From Methylobacterium marchantiae (GTDB lineage: Bacteria; Pseudomonadota; Alphaproteobacteria; Rhizobiales; Beijerinckiaceae): a DNA stretch of 64,000 nucleotides. Of the stretch, positions 34,092-46,701 are shown piece after piece. The stretch is from contig NZ_BPQT01000004.1 of assembly GCF_022179405.1 (NCBI RefSeq), positions 62,001 to 126,000 on the forward strand. Reading direction: 5' to 3'. How positions within the stretch are numbered: the first letter of the stretch is position 1; each line of letters opens with the position of its first letter. Made by a program: the position numbers and the translations under genes. Below the pieces are notes generated by a model. The model made no database searches and was not told the DNA's origin. It worked only from the letters and a program-made list of their open reading frames with translations.

Positions 34092-34706
34092 CTACTTCTT
34101 GGCGAGGTCTTCCAGGCGGTTGCGCATTTCGGCCATCTGGCGCTTCAGCTCGTCGAGGTCGGTATCGGGCGCAGGTGCGGACACCGCCGGCTGGGGCGGG
34201 TTCGGCGCCGGTGCGGAGGTCTTCATGCCGGAGAGGGGGCCGGTGCCGAAGGTCGTGAACATCTTCATGGCATCGCCGAAGAAGCTCATATTGGCGCGGA
34301 CCTGCTCCTCCATGGCGTGCTGGAACACAGAAGGTGCGAAGCTCTGGGTCATCTTCTCGCGCAGACCGTCCTGGTCGCGGGCGAAGTTCGCCATCGAGAA
34401 TTCGAGGAAGCTCGGGACCATCGTCCGCATGCTGTCGCCGTAGAAGCGGATGAGCTGGCGCAGGAAGGCCACCGGCAGCAGGTTGTCCTCGCCGGCCTTG
34501 TTCTCCTGCTCGAAGATGATCTGCGTGAGCACGGAGCGGGTGATGTCGTCGCCCGAGCGGGCGTCGTAGACGAGAAAGTCCTCTCCGTTCTGCACCATCG
34601 TCGAGAGGTCCTCGAGCGTGACGTAGGTCGAAGTTCCCGTATGGTAGAGCCGCCGGTTCGCGTATTTCTTGATGACGGTCTGCTGAGACTTACCGTTATC
34701 CGCCAT
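34092..34706 (-). CDS. phaR: polyhydroxyalkanoate synthesis repressor
   Basis: 204 residues. The N-terminal PHB/PHA-accumulation DNA-binding domain reads VIKKYANRRLYHTGTSTYVTLEDLSTMV, followed by PHB_acc repeats with FLRQLIRFYGDSMRTMVPSFLEFSM and an Ala/Pro linker to a short coiled coil (DELKRQMAEMRNRLEDLAKK). PhaR senses PHA granules and represses phasin and other PHA genes. The start at 34706 has GGAAAGG 8 nt upstream; in-frame ATGs at 34733 and 34745 are alternatives. It is divergent from phaA-phaB. Confidence 0.93.
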   Translation of the reverse strand: MADNGKSQQTVIKKYANRRLYHTGTSTYVTLEDLSTMVQNGEDFLVYDARSGDDITRSVLTQIIFEQENKAGEDNLLPVAFLRQLIRFYGDSMRTMVPSFLEFSMANFARDQDGLREKMTQSFAPSVFQHAMEEQVRANMSFFGDAMKMFTTFGTGPLSGMKTSAPAPNPPQPAVSAPAPDTDLDELKRQMAEMRNRLEDLAKK

Positions 34707-35033
34707 CCTCGTGGCCTTTCCCGACACATTCATTCCAGCGCCCAATCCCTTCGAGGCCCGATGCGCCGTCCGGGTATCATTACATCACCGCGCGTGGGCG
34801 GACCTTAAGGCTTTCGTCCGCTGACGAAAACAGCAATTTGACCCCGATCCCCGCAGAATAGTGCCAACTGGCGCCCCGCCGACCCGGTGACAAACGTCGG
34901 CGGGCCACGCACCTGCCTCCCGAGCGCGCTTGACTTCACCCATCCCAGCGCTTTCATCGCCTGAGTTGGCCTCAAGCGCGCATGCCCATCGGAGGGCTTC
35001 AACGTCGCGCCGGCCCTCAAGAGGAGAACGTCA
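34707..35033. promoter_or_regulatory. phaR-phaA divergent promoter region
   Basis: This 327-bp gap separates phaR and phaA and must hold promoters for both. The phaA ATG has a good Shine-Dalgarno, AGAGGAGAA. I see no clear long dyad here; GC-rich sequence dominates. Confidence 0.45.
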
Positions 35034-36215
35034 ATGGCAGCGGAAGACATCGTCATCGTCGGCGCGGCGCGAACCGCAGTGGGATCTTTCGGAGGTGTCT
35101 TCAACACCGTGCCGGCCCATGAACTCGGCGCCGTGGCGATCAAGGCCGCCCTGGAACGCGCCGGCGTCTCTCCCGACGACGTGGACGAGGTGATCTTCGG
35201 CCAGGTGCTCACCGCCGGCGCCGGCCAGAACCCGGCCCGCCAGGCCGCCATCAAGGCCGGCATTCCAGAGAAGGCCACCGCCTGGGGCGTCAATCAGGTC
35301 TGCGGCTCGGGCCTTCGCACCGTGGCTCTGGGCATGCAGCAGATCGCCAACGGCGACGCCACCGTGATCGTGGCCGGCGGCCAGGAATCGATGTCGCTCT
35401 CCCCCCACGCGCAGTACCTGCGCGGCGGCCAGAAGATGGGCGACGTGAAGCTCGTCGACACCATGATCAAGGACGGCCTGTGGGACGCCTTCAATGGCTA
35501 CCACATGGGCACCACCGCCGAGAACGTGGCGCAGGCGTTCCAGCTGACCCGCGAGCAGCAGGACGAATTCGCGACGAAGTCGCAGAACAAGGCCGAAGCC
35601 GCCCGCAAGGAAGGCCGCTTCAAGGACGAGATCGTGGCCGTCACCGTTCCGGGCCGCAAGGGCGACACCATCGTCGACACCGACGAATACATCCGTGACG
35701 GCGCCACCATCGAGGCGATGGCCAAGTTGAAGCCCGCCTTCTCGAAGGACGGCACCGTGACGGCCGCCAACGCCTCGGGCCTCAATGACGGCGCCGCCGC
35801 CCTCGTGCTGATGTCGGCCTCCGAGGCCGAGCGTCGCGGCATCACCCCGCTCGCCCGGATCGTGTCCTGGGCCACCGCCGGCGTCGACCCGAAGGTGATG
35901 GGTACCGGCCCGATCCCCGCTTCGCGCAAGGCGCTGGAGAAGGCCGGCTGGAAGCCGTCCGACCTGGACCTGATCGAAGCCAACGAGGCCTTCGCCGCAC
36001 AGGCGCTGGCCGTGAACAAGGACATGGGCTGGGACACCGACAAGGTGAACGTGAATGGCGGCGCCATCGCCATCGGCCACCCGATCGGCGCCTCCGGCGC
36101 CCGCGTCCTCGTCACCCTGCTGCACGAGCTGAAGCGTCGCGATGCCAAGAAGGGTCTCGCCACCCTCTGCATCGGCGGCGGCATGGGCGTCGCCCTCTGC
36201 GTCGAGCGCGTCTGA
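35034..36215 (+). CDS. phaA: acetyl-CoA C-acetyltransferase (beta-ketothiolase)
   Basis: 393-residue thiolase that condenses two acetyl-CoA to acetoacetyl-CoA, the first step of polyhydroxybutyrate synthesis and of the ethylmalonyl-CoA route in methylotrophs. Catalytic residues are Cys90 (QVCGSGLR), His349 ([10 protein letters not shown]) and Cys379 (LCIGGGMG). The length is standard. phaB follows 225 bp downstream on the same strand. Confidence 0.96.
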   Translation: MAAEDIVIVGAARTAVGSFGGVFNTVPAHELGAVAIKAALERAGVSPDDVDEVIFGQVLTAGAGQNPARQAAIKAGIPEKATAWGVNQVCGSGLRTVALGMQQIANGDATVIVAGGQESMSLSPHAQYLRGGQKMGDVKLVDTMIKDGLWDAFNGYHMGTTAENVAQAFQLTREQQDEFATKSQNKAEAARKEGRFKDEIVAVTVPGRKGDTIVDTDEYIRDGATIEAMAKLKPAFSKDGTVTAANASGLNDGAAALVLMSASEAERRGITPLARIVSWATAGVDPKVMGTGPIPASRKALEKAGWKPSDLDLIEANEAFAAQALAVNKDMGWDTDKVNVNGGAIAIGHPIGASGARVLVTLLHELKRRDAKKGLATLCIGGGMGVALCVERV

Positions 36216-36385
36216 ACTCAGCCGGGCCGATTGAATACAGTATAATTTCCTGCGTTCGTGACAGTCCCTCGAGGAAGTCCTCAAACACTGGGGACATCCT
36301 CTTGGAGAATTCTTGAAGGCGCAGCAAATTTAAATGGCATGGGCGGCCCGGGCCGATTGGGTTAAGTCCGCCCGCACTGAAAATC

Positions 36386-36399
36386 TGCAAGAAATTGCA
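36386..36399. promoter_or_regulatory. candidate PhaR operator upstream of phaB
   Basis: TGCAA and TTGCA form a perfect dyad around GAAA, 41 bp before the phaB ATG. Known PhaR proteins bind TGC/GCA-rich inverted repeats, so this fits. Upstream in the same gap, TATAAT at 36241-36246 is a perfect -10 sequence and GAGGA/TCCTC at 36271-36282 can form a hairpin. Together they suggest phaB has its own regulated promoter. Confidence 0.45.
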
Positions 36400-36440
36400 T
36401 CGCGCAAGCGATCGAACGTCAAAGAAAAATGGAGGAAGCC

Positions 36441-37169
36441 ATGGCTCAGGAACGCGTTGCCCTCGTCACGGGCGGAACGCGCGGCATCGGTGCCGCGATC
36501 TCGCAGGGCCTCAAGGCCAAGGGCTACAAGGTCGCCGCCAATTACGGCGGCAACGACGAGGCGGCCAACGCCTTCAAGGCAGAGACCGGAATCCCGGTCT
36601 TCAAGTTCGACGTCGGCGATGCCGCCGCCTGCGAGGCCGGCATCAAGGCCGTCGAGGCCGAGGTCGGCCCCATCGACGTCCTCGTGAACAATGCCGGCAT
36701 CACCCGCGACGGCGCATTCCACAAGATGACCTTCGAGAAGTGGCAGGCGGTCATCAAGACCAACCTCGACTCGATGTTCACCTGCACCCGCCCGGTGATC
36801 GAGGGCATGCGCTCGCGCGGCTTCGGCCGCATCATCCTGATCTCGTCGATCAACGGCCAGAAGGGCCAGGCCGGCCAGACCAACTATTCGGCCGCCAAGG
36901 CCGGCGTCATCGGCTTCGCCAAGGCACTGGCCCAGGAGAGCGCCTCGAAGGGCATCACCGTCAACGTGATCGCACCGGGCTACATCGCCACCGACATGGT
37001 GATGGCCGTGGCCGAGGACATCCGCAACAAGATCATCTCGACGATCCCCGTGGGCCGCCTCGGCGAGGCCGAGGAGATCGCCCGCGCGGTGGAATACCTC
37101 GCCGCCGAGGATTCGGGCTTCATCACCGGCTCGACCCTGACGATCAACGGCGCCCAGTACATCGCCTGA
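36441..37169 (+). CDS. phaB: acetoacetyl-CoA reductase
   Basis: 242-residue NADPH-dependent SDR producing (R)-3-hydroxybutyryl-CoA. TGGTRGIG is at 10-17, NNAG at 83-86, and the catalytic Ser136-Tyr149-Lys153 triad is present. The PhaB-typical NYSAAKAGVIGFAKALAQE and IPVGRLGEAEEIARAVEYLA segments are visible. GGAGG lies 5 nt before the chosen ATG at 36441; a start 12 nt upstream is less likely. It ends in a strong hairpin shared with the convergent ppiC-type gene. Confidence 0.96.
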   Translation: MAQERVALVTGGTRGIGAAISQGLKAKGYKVAANYGGNDEAANAFKAETGIPVFKFDVGDAAACEAGIKAVEAEVGPIDVLVNNAGITRDGAFHKMTFEKWQAVIKTNLDSMFTCTRPVIEGMRSRGFGRIILISSINGQKGQAGQTNYSAAKAGVIGFAKALAQESASKGITVNVIAPGYIATDMVMAVAEDIRNKIISTIPVGRLGEAEEIARAVEYLAAEDSGFITGSTLTINGAQYIA

Positions 37170-37193
37170 CGCCTCACGGCATCGACGAGAAAA

Positions 37194-37221
37194 AGGCCTG
37201 CCCTGGCGACGGGGCAGGCCT
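37194..37221. terminator. terminator between phaB and the parvulin gene
   Basis: AGGCCTGCCC pairs with GGGCAGGCCT across an 8-nt loop (10-bp stem), preceded by five A and followed by CCTTTATT. It can act in both directions, on phaB and on the convergent gene. Confidence 0.85.
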
Positions 37222-37243
37222 CCTTTATTCTACGAAGCTTTCT

Positions 37244-38155
37244 TCAGGGAGCCTTGGGCGCCGCGGCCGGAGTGGCGGCGTCTGTGCGCTCGATCTTGGC
37301 GCCCTCGCGCAGCTTCAGGATCAGGTCCTGCTGCGATTTGCGGGTGAGGTACTGGTCGACCTGGTCCTTCATCTCGGCGAAGGTCGGCACCGGCTTGGTG
37401 CGCTTCTCCTCGACCTTGATGACGTGCCAGCCGAACTGCGTCTTGATCGGGTCGGAGACCTGGCCGACCGGCAGCTTGAAGGCGGCCTCGGCGAAGGGGG
37501 CGACCATGCGCTCCTTGGTGAACCAGCCGAGATCGCCGCCCTCGGCCTTCGAGCCCGGATCCTTCGAGGTCTCGGCAGCGATCTTCGAGAAATCCTCGCC
37601 GCCCTTGATCCGGGCGGAGATCTTCTTGGCCTCCTCCTCGTTGTCCACGAGGATGTGACGGGCATGGACCTCCTCCTCCGGCTTCATCGCCGTGACGGTC
37701 TGGTCGTAGAGGGCCTTGGCCGCCTCCGGCGTCACCGCCTTCTTGGCTTCGCGCTCCAGATACTCGTCGAGGAGGAGCTTGCTCTTGAAATAGGCGAGCT
37801 TGCGCTGGAAGTCGGGCGAATCGCCGACCTTGGCCGCCTCCGCCGCCTGGGCGCCGACCTTGAGATCGACCATGTAATCGATGAGCAGGTTCTTCTTCTG
37901 CGCCTCGTCGACGCCGGGCAGCGACAGGGCCGGGTCCTCCGCCGCGATGGCGAGGTCACCCGCGGTCACCGGCGCGCCGTTCACCTTGGCCACCACCGTC
38001 TCGGGCGGAAGCGGGGCGGCGGCGGGTGCGGGAGCCGCGGCCGGTGCCGGCGGCGTCTGCGCAAGGGCCCGCAGCGGCAGCGCGACGGAGGCGAGCGGCA
38101 AGGCAAGGGCCAGCGCCACGGCGCCCGAGCGCCGGAGAAGGTGAGGCGTCGTCAT
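37244..38155 (-). CDS. exported peptidyl-prolyl cis-trans isomerase (parvulin, PpiC/PrsA type)
   Basis: 303 residues. A signal peptide (AVALALALPLASVALPLRALAQ) and a Pro/Ala linker lead to a SurA-like N-terminal helical part. The parvulin domain then shows VHARHILVDNEEEAKKISARIKGGEDFSKIAAETSKDPGS, GGDLGWFTKERMVAPFAEAAF and TQFGWHVIKVEEKR. It folds outer-membrane or periplasmic proteins. The start at 38155 has GAGGA about 10 nt upstream; a longer frame to 38341 has no signal peptide at its start. It lies upstream of secA, divergent, in a secretion-related neighbourhood. Confidence 0.92.
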   Translation of the reverse strand: MTTPHLLRRSGAVALALALPLASVALPLRALAQTPPAPAAAPAPAAAPLPPETVVAKVNGAPVTAGDLAIAAEDPALSLPGVDEAQKKNLLIDYMVDLKVGAQAAEAAKVGDSPDFQRKLAYFKSKLLLDEYLEREAKKAVTPEAAKALYDQTVTAMKPEEEVHARHILVDNEEEAKKISARIKGGEDFSKIAAETSKDPGSKAEGGDLGWFTKERMVAPFAEAAFKLPVGQVSDPIKTQFGWHVIKVEEKRTKPVPTFAEMKDQVDQYLTRKSQQDLILKLREGAKIERTDAATPAAAPKAP

Positions 38156-38434
38156 CAATGGGTGTTCCTCGAATAGCAGGGTGCCACGCCCTCGCGGCTC
38201 TGTCCGGCCGGGTTGGGGACATGGCAGGAGACATGGCAACAGCAGGCGGCAGGACGCCGCGGAGATCTGTGGGTGAGAGGTGGCGCGGGCAAGGGCCGAA
38301 GGCAAGCGCGGTCGAGGTTTGAGAAGAATCCGCTCGATCACGATAAAGCGGCCTTAAGCCCGAACCGCGTATCGTCGAGGGACTCGCCGATCGTTCAGAG
38401 CATTCGGATGGCGAGGACGCGTACGGAGAATGGC

Positions 38435-38788
38435 ATGCGAACCTGGCTCATCATCGCTGCGGCCGCCCTGGCCCTGTCCGGAACGGTCACGACCGCGGAG
38501 GCCCGCTTCCGGGGCGGGCGATCCGTCCACGCGACCCGTCCGGCGCCGTCCGTGACGCCGGCCAGATCGGCCGCCCTGGGCGTCGGGATCGGGGCTGCCC
38601 TTCCTGTCCGCTCCGTCAGGGGGGCGACGGCCGGCGATCCCGAACCGGGCAGGCCCGTGACCCTGCGGCCGATCCTTCCCGTGACCGCGCCGGCGCCCGC
38701 ACCGGTGCGGGAGGTCCGCACTGCCGCGGCATGGTGCTCCGACAAGCGCGTCGTCGGCTCCGGCGCGGGCTTCTGCGAGATCAACTGA
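38435..38788 (+). CDS. small exported protein of unknown function
   Basis: 117 residues. The N-terminus [23 protein letters not shown] is a signal peptide; the mature part is Ala/Pro/Arg-rich and ends [20 protein letters not shown] with two cysteines that could form a disulfide. GGAGAA precedes the ATG. Family not recognised. Confidence 0.6.
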   Translation: MRTWLIIAAAALALSGTVTTAEARFRGGRSVHATRPAPSVTPARSAALGVGIGAALPVRSVRGATAGDPEPGRPVTLRPILPVTAPAPAPVREVRTAAAWCSDKRVVGSGAGFCEIN

Positions 38789-39001
38789 CGCCCGACGTTT
38801 CCGTCGGATCGAGACCGATTCGCCCGCCCTTCGCGAGAAGGCGCGGGCTTTTCTTCGCCGTTCCGGAAGACTTCGCCTCCCCTGCGCGGAGAGGGCGCCG
38901 CGGGGGCCGCGGCAAAGCCCGGCGCGACCGCATTGCGGGGCTGCCCTTTCGGATGCGTCCTGCAATATTTACCTCTATAAGCCCGCCCAACACATTCTTC
39001 C

Positions 39002-39024
39002 GATATCTCGCTTCAGATATCTCG
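39002..39024. repeat. direct repeat in the secA leader
   Basis: GATATCTCG occurs twice, at 39002-39010 and 39016-39024, with a 14-bp period, ending 14 bp before the secA ATG. An AT-rich stretch with TATAAG lies just upstream (about 38960-38985). The repeat covers the ribosome-binding region, where no good Shine-Dalgarno is seen, and could be a protein- or ribosome-binding element. Confidence 0.4.
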
Positions 39025-39038
39025 ACCGCAGGTTCACG

Positions 39039-41936
<2,898 letters not shown>

Positions 41937-41944
41937 GACCGACA

Positions 41945-41976
41945 AACCGATGCGGTGTGGCTCCGCCGCATCGGTT
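41945..41976 (+). terminator. secA terminator hairpin
   Basis: AACCGATGCGG pairs perfectly with CCGCATCGGTT (11 bp, 10-nt loop) 8 bp after the secA stop. There is no U-tract, as is common in GC-rich alphaproteobacteria. Confidence 0.8.
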
Positions 41977-42139
41977 CACCATCAAGTCGCTGACGCGACA
42001 TCGCCTTTTCCGGGCGTCGCAGCGCCGGCCGTGAGGTGGTGCGCCGGGTAGGGCTCCGCTTCATGGCCACCGGTCTCCCAAAGAAACCACATTTCCCGCC
42101 GAGCTAGACCGTCCAGAAAACAGACGGGAGCGAGACGGC

Positions 42140-43024
42140 ATGGGGTATCCCCGATCGGCGACGACGGGACTTTACGGAGTCCTGCTGATGACGACGATGG
42201 GCCTCGGTGCCTGCAACTCCCCCACCACGACCGGTTCGCTCGGCGGCCCCGGGCTCGCCGCAAAGCCCATGGCGGTGAGCGACGCGGAGCGCGACTGCCT
42301 CGGCCGCGCCATGTATTTCGAATCGAACCGCAGTGACTCTGAAGGCCTGCTCGCGGTCGGCACGGTGGTGATGAACCGCCTCGAAGCGGCGGCCTTCCCG
42401 AATGGCGGCATCTGCGCCGTGGTCGGCCAGCCCCGCCAGTTCGCCGCCGGGGTACTCTCCAAGCCGATGGCGGAGAAGGACCTGACGAAGGTCGCGGACG
42501 CCGCCGACGCGGTCCTGGCCGGCCAGCGTCACCCGAAGGTCGGGAGGGCGATGTACTTCCACACCGCCGGACGCACGTTCCACTACAACAACATGCATTA
42601 CGTGGCGGTGGCCGGCGGCAACGCCTTCTACGAGAAGCGCAAGCCCGGAGCCGCCGAGCAGGCGCCGCCGACCGCCCTGGCTTTCGCCGCGACGCCGGTC
42701 GCTCCCGCGGCCGAGGCCTCACCGGCCGCCTCCGTTCAGGTCGCCACGAACCCTGCCGCCGTCGAGGTTTCAGCGGCCGCGCTGCCGGCCGCAGTTCCCG
42801 ACGCGGCGGGGGCCGCTACCATGGTGGCGGCTCCGGCTCGGGCGGCACCGGCGCAGGCGAGCGTGACCCCGCCGGCATCGTCCAGCCATGCGGCGCACAT
42901 CAAGGCCGCAGCGAAACCTGCGGCGAGAGTACGGGTCGCGCACGGCCAAGCCTCGTCGACCCTCGCTGCCCTGGCGCCTGATGCACCGCCGCCGCCGCCG
43001 GTCATCAACCTGCCGCGGCCGTAA
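42140..43024 (+). CDS. cell wall hydrolase (SleB family) lipoprotein
   Basis: 294 residues. The lipobox GLGAC places the lipidated cysteine at position 25. The Hydrolase_2/SleB-like catalytic domain follows, with LGRAMYFESNRSDSEGLLAVGTVVMNRL, GGICAVVGQPRQF and AMYFHTAGRTFHYNNMHYVAVAGGNAFYEKR. The last 130 residues are Ala/Pro/Val-rich and probably disordered. It is expected to cut peptidoglycan near the outer membrane or septum. It is convergent with kup. Confidence 0.87.
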   Translation: MGYPRSATTGLYGVLLMTTMGLGACNSPTTTGSLGGPGLAAKPMAVSDAERDCLGRAMYFESNRSDSEGLLAVGTVVMNRLEAAAFPNGGICAVVGQPRQFAAGVLSKPMAEKDLTKVADAADAVLAGQRHPKVGRAMYFHTAGRTFHYNNMHYVAVAGGNAFYEKRKPGAAEQAPPTALAFAATPVAPAAEASPAASVQVATNPAAVEVSAAALPAAVPDAAGAATMVAAPARAAPAQASVTPPASSSHAAHIKAAAKPAARVRVAHGQASSTLAALAPDAPPPPPVINLPRP

Positions 43025-43031
43025 TCCTCCG

Positions 43032-43063
43032 CCGGGGAGGGGCTGCGATGTTGGCCTCTCCGG
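43032..43063. terminator. bidirectional hairpin between the SleB gene and kup
   Basis: CCGGGGAGG (43032-43040) pairs with CCTCTCCGG (43055-43063), with one G-U pair, in a 46-bp convergent gap. Confidence 0.7.
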
Positions 43064-43070
43064 AATGACT

Positions 43071-45014
43071 TCAGACGGTGACCTGGGTCCCCACTTCCAC
43101 CACGCGGCCGGTGGGGATCTGGAAGAAGTCGGTGGCGTCGTTGGCGTTCTTGGCCAGCGTGATGAAGATCCGATCCTGCCAGAGCGGCATGCCCGAATGC
43201 GCGGCGGGGCGGATCGAGCGCCGGGACAGGAAGAACGACGTCGCCATGATGTCGAACTTGAATCCCTGCTTCTTCAGGAGCGTCAGCGTCCGCGGGATGT
43301 TCGGCGTCTCCATGTAGCCGAACTTCATCACGATCTTGGAGAAGTGCGGGCCGATCGGCTCCATGCGGATGCGGTCCGCATCGCTGGAGCGCGGCGTATC
43401 CACGGTCTCCACCGTGAGGATGACGTTCTTCTCGTGCAGCACCTTGTTGTGCTTGAGATTGTGCAGGAGGGCCGCCGGCGCGATCGATGGATCGCTGGTG
43501 AGGAACACCGCCGTGCCGCGCACATGGTGGGGCGGGCTCTTCTCCAGCATGCCGACGAGTTCCAGCAGCGGCACATCGGTCTTGCGGGTCTTGTTGAACA
43601 GGATGTTCACGCCCCGCACCCAGGTCCACATCACGATGATGAGACAGCCGGCGAGGACCAGGGGCACGTAGCCGCCCTCGAACACCTTCAGCAGGTTCGA
43701 GAGCATGAACAGGAACTCGATGAAGATGAACGGCATGATCGCGGCGGCGGCCGCGATCGGCGACCACTTCCACGACTTCCACAGCACGATGAAGGCCATG
43801 CTCGCGGTGAGCAGCATCGTGCCGGTCACGGCGATGCCGTAGGCCGAGGCGAGGGCCGAGGACGACCGGAACAGGATCGCCAGGACCACGACGCCGATCA
43901 GCAGCAGGATGTTCACCTGCGGCAGGAAGATCTGGCCAGAATGCGCTTCCGACGTGTGGCGGATCTCGAGGCGCGGCAGCAGGCCGAGCTGGATCGCCTG
44001 GCGCGACAGCGAGAACGCGCCGGTGATGACGGCCTGGCTTGCCGTGACGGTGGCGATGGTCGCCAGGATCACCATCGGCAGCAGCCCCCATTCGGGGACG
44101 AGCTGGTAGAACGGGTCGGTCGTGTCGGGCACGTTGAGGACGAGGGCCGTCTGGCCGAGATAGTTCAGGGTCAGGCACGGCGCCACGAGGCCGAGCCAGG
44201 CGATCTGGATCGGCCTCCGCCCGAAATGCCCGAGATCGGCGAACAGGGCCTCGGCCCCCGTCACCGCAAGGAACACTGCGCCCAGGGCCACCAGCGCCCC
44301 GGTGCCGTGGCCGAGGAGATAGTGGACCGCGTACCAGGGGTTGAAGGCGAGGAAGACGTCGGGCCGCGAGATGATGTGGGGCAGCGCCGCGAGACCGAGG
44401 GCGAGGAACCAGACCACCATGATCGGGCCGAAGAAGGCCGCGACCTTGCTGGTGCCCCGGCTCTGCACCATGAACAGCGCGAGGATGATCGCCACCGTGA
44501 TCGGCAGGACGTAATTCTCGAAGGCGGGAGTGACGAGTTTCAGGCCTTCCACCGCCGAGAGCACGGAGATCGCCGGCGTGATGACGGCGTCGCCGTAGAA
44601 CAGGGAGGCGCCGAGCAGCCCGAGCATGAAGACGATGCGCGAGCCGCCGAGCGCCTTGCGGGCGAGGGCCATCAGCGAGAGGATGCCGCCCTCGCCGTTA
44701 TTGTCCATGCGCAGCAGGATGACGACGTATTTGATCGTGACGATCAGCAGCAGCGCCCAGAGGATGAGCGACGTGGTGCCGAGGATCTCCTCGGGCAGCA
44801 GGATGCCGTCCGCCCTCGCCGGCCCGAGGGCCTCGCGGAAGGCGTAGAGCGGGCTGGTGCCGATATCGCCGTAGACGACGCCGACCGAGCCGACGACCAG
44901 CGTCCAGACGCTCGTCTTCCCGTGACCGTGCCCGTGCTCGGCTGGTCCGCTATCGGGACGGGCCGCGGGGTCGGACTGAGCGCCGGGAGCGCTCGGGGTA
45001 GCGGTTTGCGTCAT
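43071..45014 (-). CDS. kup: potassium transport protein Kup
   Basis: 647 residues of the KUP/HAK/KT family. A His/Gly-rich 30-residue head precedes the signature [20 protein letters not shown], then about 12 membrane helices and a 180-residue cytoplasmic tail. It is a proton-coupled K+ importer in the inner membrane. Its other typical blocks ([27 protein letters not shown]) are present. The Shine-Dalgarno before the start is weak. Confidence 0.95.
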   Translation of the reverse strand: MTQTATPSAPGAQSDPAARPDSGPAEHGHGHGKTSVWTLVVGSVGVVYGDIGTSPLYAFREALGPARADGILLPEEILGTTSLILWALLLIVTIKYVVILLRMDNNGEGGILSLMALARKALGGSRIVFMLGLLGASLFYGDAVITPAISVLSAVEGLKLVTPAFENYVLPITVAIILALFMVQSRGTSKVAAFFGPIMVVWFLALGLAALPHIISRPDVFLAFNPWYAVHYLLGHGTGALVALGAVFLAVTGAEALFADLGHFGRRPIQIAWLGLVAPCLTLNYLGQTALVLNVPDTTDPFYQLVPEWGLLPMVILATIATVTASQAVITGAFSLSRQAIQLGLLPRLEIRHTSEAHSGQIFLPQVNILLLIGVVVLAILFRSSSALASAYGIAVTGTMLLTASMAFIVLWKSWKWSPIAAAAAIMPFIFIEFLFMLSNLLKVFEGGYVPLVLAGCLIIVMWTWVRGVNILFNKTRKTDVPLLELVGMLEKSPPHHVRGTAVFLTSDPSIAPAALLHNLKHNKVLHEKNVILTVETVDTPRSSDADRIRMEPIGPHFSKIVMKFGYMETPNIPRTLTLLKKQGFKFDIMATSFFLSRRSIRPAAHSGMPLWQDRIFITLAKNANDATDFFQIPTGRVVEVGTQVTV

Positions 45015-45363
45015 GCGCTGCGATCAGGCTTCTGCGACGGAGAAAGGGGTCGAATGGAGAGGCTTGGCCGGTCGCCGGGCATCGGCGACGGAGATCGACG
45101 GGCGAGAAGCGGAAACGGACCCCATGTTCCACCTCGCCAGATCCCGCCTCGCCATATCCCACCTCGCATGGACGCTTCGCGGCCGGTCCCCGGCTTCGGC
45201 GCGAGGGCGGTCCCAGCGCGAAGCATGCCAAGTCGTATCATGCGGCCGTTGGGCGGAGAACGACGATCCCGTGACGAGGCGGGATCGTCCTCGCATGAGG
45301 GCGAGCAGACTCGCCCCGCGCCGCCGGCGCGAGGCAGGAAGACGAGCGAGGCGACGGGCGTGC
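45015..45363. other. intergenic region with a short tandem repeat upstream of kup
   Basis: A 349-bp gap between kup and ispG, which face the same way. At 45130-45171 a 15-bp unit (CACCTCGCCAGATCC, then CGCCTCGCCATATCC, then a partial CACCTCGCATGG) is repeated about 2.8 times. The rest shows no gene: short frames here have no Shine-Dalgarno. The kup promoter should lie in the first half. Confidence 0.5.
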
Positions 45364-46701
45364 CTATTCCGCGGCGGTGCGGGCGCCCTGGCCGAAGCGG
45401 CGCTCGATATAGTCGATCACCACCGTCTCGAAATCCTTGGCGAGCGTAGCGCCGCGAAGAGTCATCGCCTTCTTGCCGTCGATGAAGACCGGGGCGGTGG
45501 GGGTCTCGCCGGTGCCGGGCAGCGAGATGCCGATATCGGCATGCTTCGATTCGCCGGGACCGTTGACGATGCAGCCCATCACCGCGACGTTCAGGCCCTC
45601 GACGCCCGGATAGGTCTTCTTCCATTCCGGCATCGAGGTGACGATCCAGTTCTGGATGTCGCGGGCGAGTTCCTGGAACGTGGTCGAGGTGGTGCGGCCG
45701 CAACCGGGACAGGCGGCGACCATCGGTACGAAGGTGCGGAAGCCCATCGTCTGCAGCAGTTCCTGCGCCGCCTTCACCTCGACGGTGCGGTCACCGCCGG
45801 GCTCGGGGGTCAGCGAGTAGCGGATCGTGTCGCCGATGCCTTCCTGGAGCAGCACGCCGATGGCGGCGGAGGCGGCGACGAGGCCCTTCGAGCCCATGCC
45901 GGCCTCGGTGAGGCCGAGATGGATCGCGTAATCCGAGCGCTTGGCGACCTCGCGATAGACCGCGATCAGGTCCTGCACCGCCGAGACCTTGGCCGAGAGG
46001 ATGATCCGGTCCTTGGAGAGGCCGAGTTCCTCGGCGCGCTGGGCCGAGGACAGGGCGGAGCGGACCATGGCCTCGCGCATGACGGCGCGGGCGTCGATGG
46101 GCCGGGCGGACCGGGCGTTCTCGTCCATCAGGTGGGTGAGCAGAGCCTCGTCCAGCGAACCCCAGTTCGCACCGATGCGCACCGTCTTCCCGTAGCGGAC
46201 CGCCTGCTCGATGATGGTCGAGAACTGCGTATCCTTCTTTTCCTTGAAGCCGACATTGCCCGGGTTGATCCGGTACTTGGCCAGGGCCTCGGCACAGGCC
46301 GGATGGTCGGACAGGAGCTTGTGGCCGATATAGTGGAAGTCGCCCACCAGCGGCACGTGGACGCCGATCCGGGCCAGCCGGTCGCGGATCTTCGGCACGG
46401 CCGCCGCCGCCTCGTCGCGATCGACGGTGATGCGCACGAGCTCGGAGCCGGCCCGAGACAGGGCGGCGACCTGGGCCACCGTGGCATCGATATCGGCGGT
46501 GTCGGTGTTGGTCATCGACTGGACGACGATGGGCGCGCCTCCGCCGACTGTGACCGCCCCCTCGCCCTCGCCGACCGTGACCCCCGTCGTGCGGTGACGC
46601 GAGCTCGGACCGGCGATCTCCGGCCCGGTGATCGAGATGCCGGGGCCGAACGGGTCGGCGGAAGTGGCTTCCATCGAAGGGGCTTCCATCATGGCGTCCA
46701 T
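45364..46701 (-). CDS. ispG: 4-hydroxy-3-methylbut-2-enyl diphosphate synthase
   Basis: 445 residues, the GcpE/IspG enzyme of the MEP isoprenoid pathway, which reduces ME-cPP to HMBPP with a 4Fe-4S cluster. A TIM-barrel part ([43 protein letters not shown]) is followed by the cluster-binding part ([17 protein letters not shown] and [10 protein letters not shown]). Cluster cysteines are in CPGC and [10 protein letters not shown] 45-residue N-terminal extension is typical for alphaproteobacteria. AAGG precedes the ATG. Confidence 0.96.
   Translation of the reverse strand: MDAMMEAPSMEATSADPFGPGISITGPEIAGPSSRHRTTGVTVGEGEGAVTVGGGAPIVVQSMTNTDTADIDATVAQVAALSRAGSELVRITVDRDEAAAAVPKIRDRLARIGVHVPLVGDFHYIGHKLLSDHPACAEALAKYRINPGNVGFKEKKDTQFSTIIEQAVRYGKTVRIGANWGSLDEALLTHLMDENARSARPIDARAVMREAMVRSALSSAQRAEELGLSKDRIILSAKVSAVQDLIAVYREVAKRSDYAIHLGLTEAGMGSKGLVAASAAIGVLLQEGIGDTIRYSLTPEPGGDRTVEVKAAQELLQTMGFRTFVPMVAACPGCGRTTSTTFQELARDIQNWIVTSMPEWKKTYPGVEGLNVAVMGCIVNGPGESKHADIGISLPGTGETPTAPVFIDGKKAMTLRGATLAKDFETVVIDYIERRFGQGARTAAE

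Noticed and set aside
36395-38176. 593-residue plus-strand frame over phaB and the parvulin gene
   Set aside because: It runs out of frame through phaB and antisense to the parvulin gene; both real genes are well supported.
45024-45296. 90-residue minus-strand frame containing the tandem repeat
   Set aside because: No ribosome-binding site, repeat-derived Arg/Trp-rich sequence, and it lies in the kup promoter region.
42888-45449. 853-residue plus-strand frame opposite kup
   Set aside because: Asp/Arg/His-rich translation without domains; Kup on the minus strand is unambiguous.
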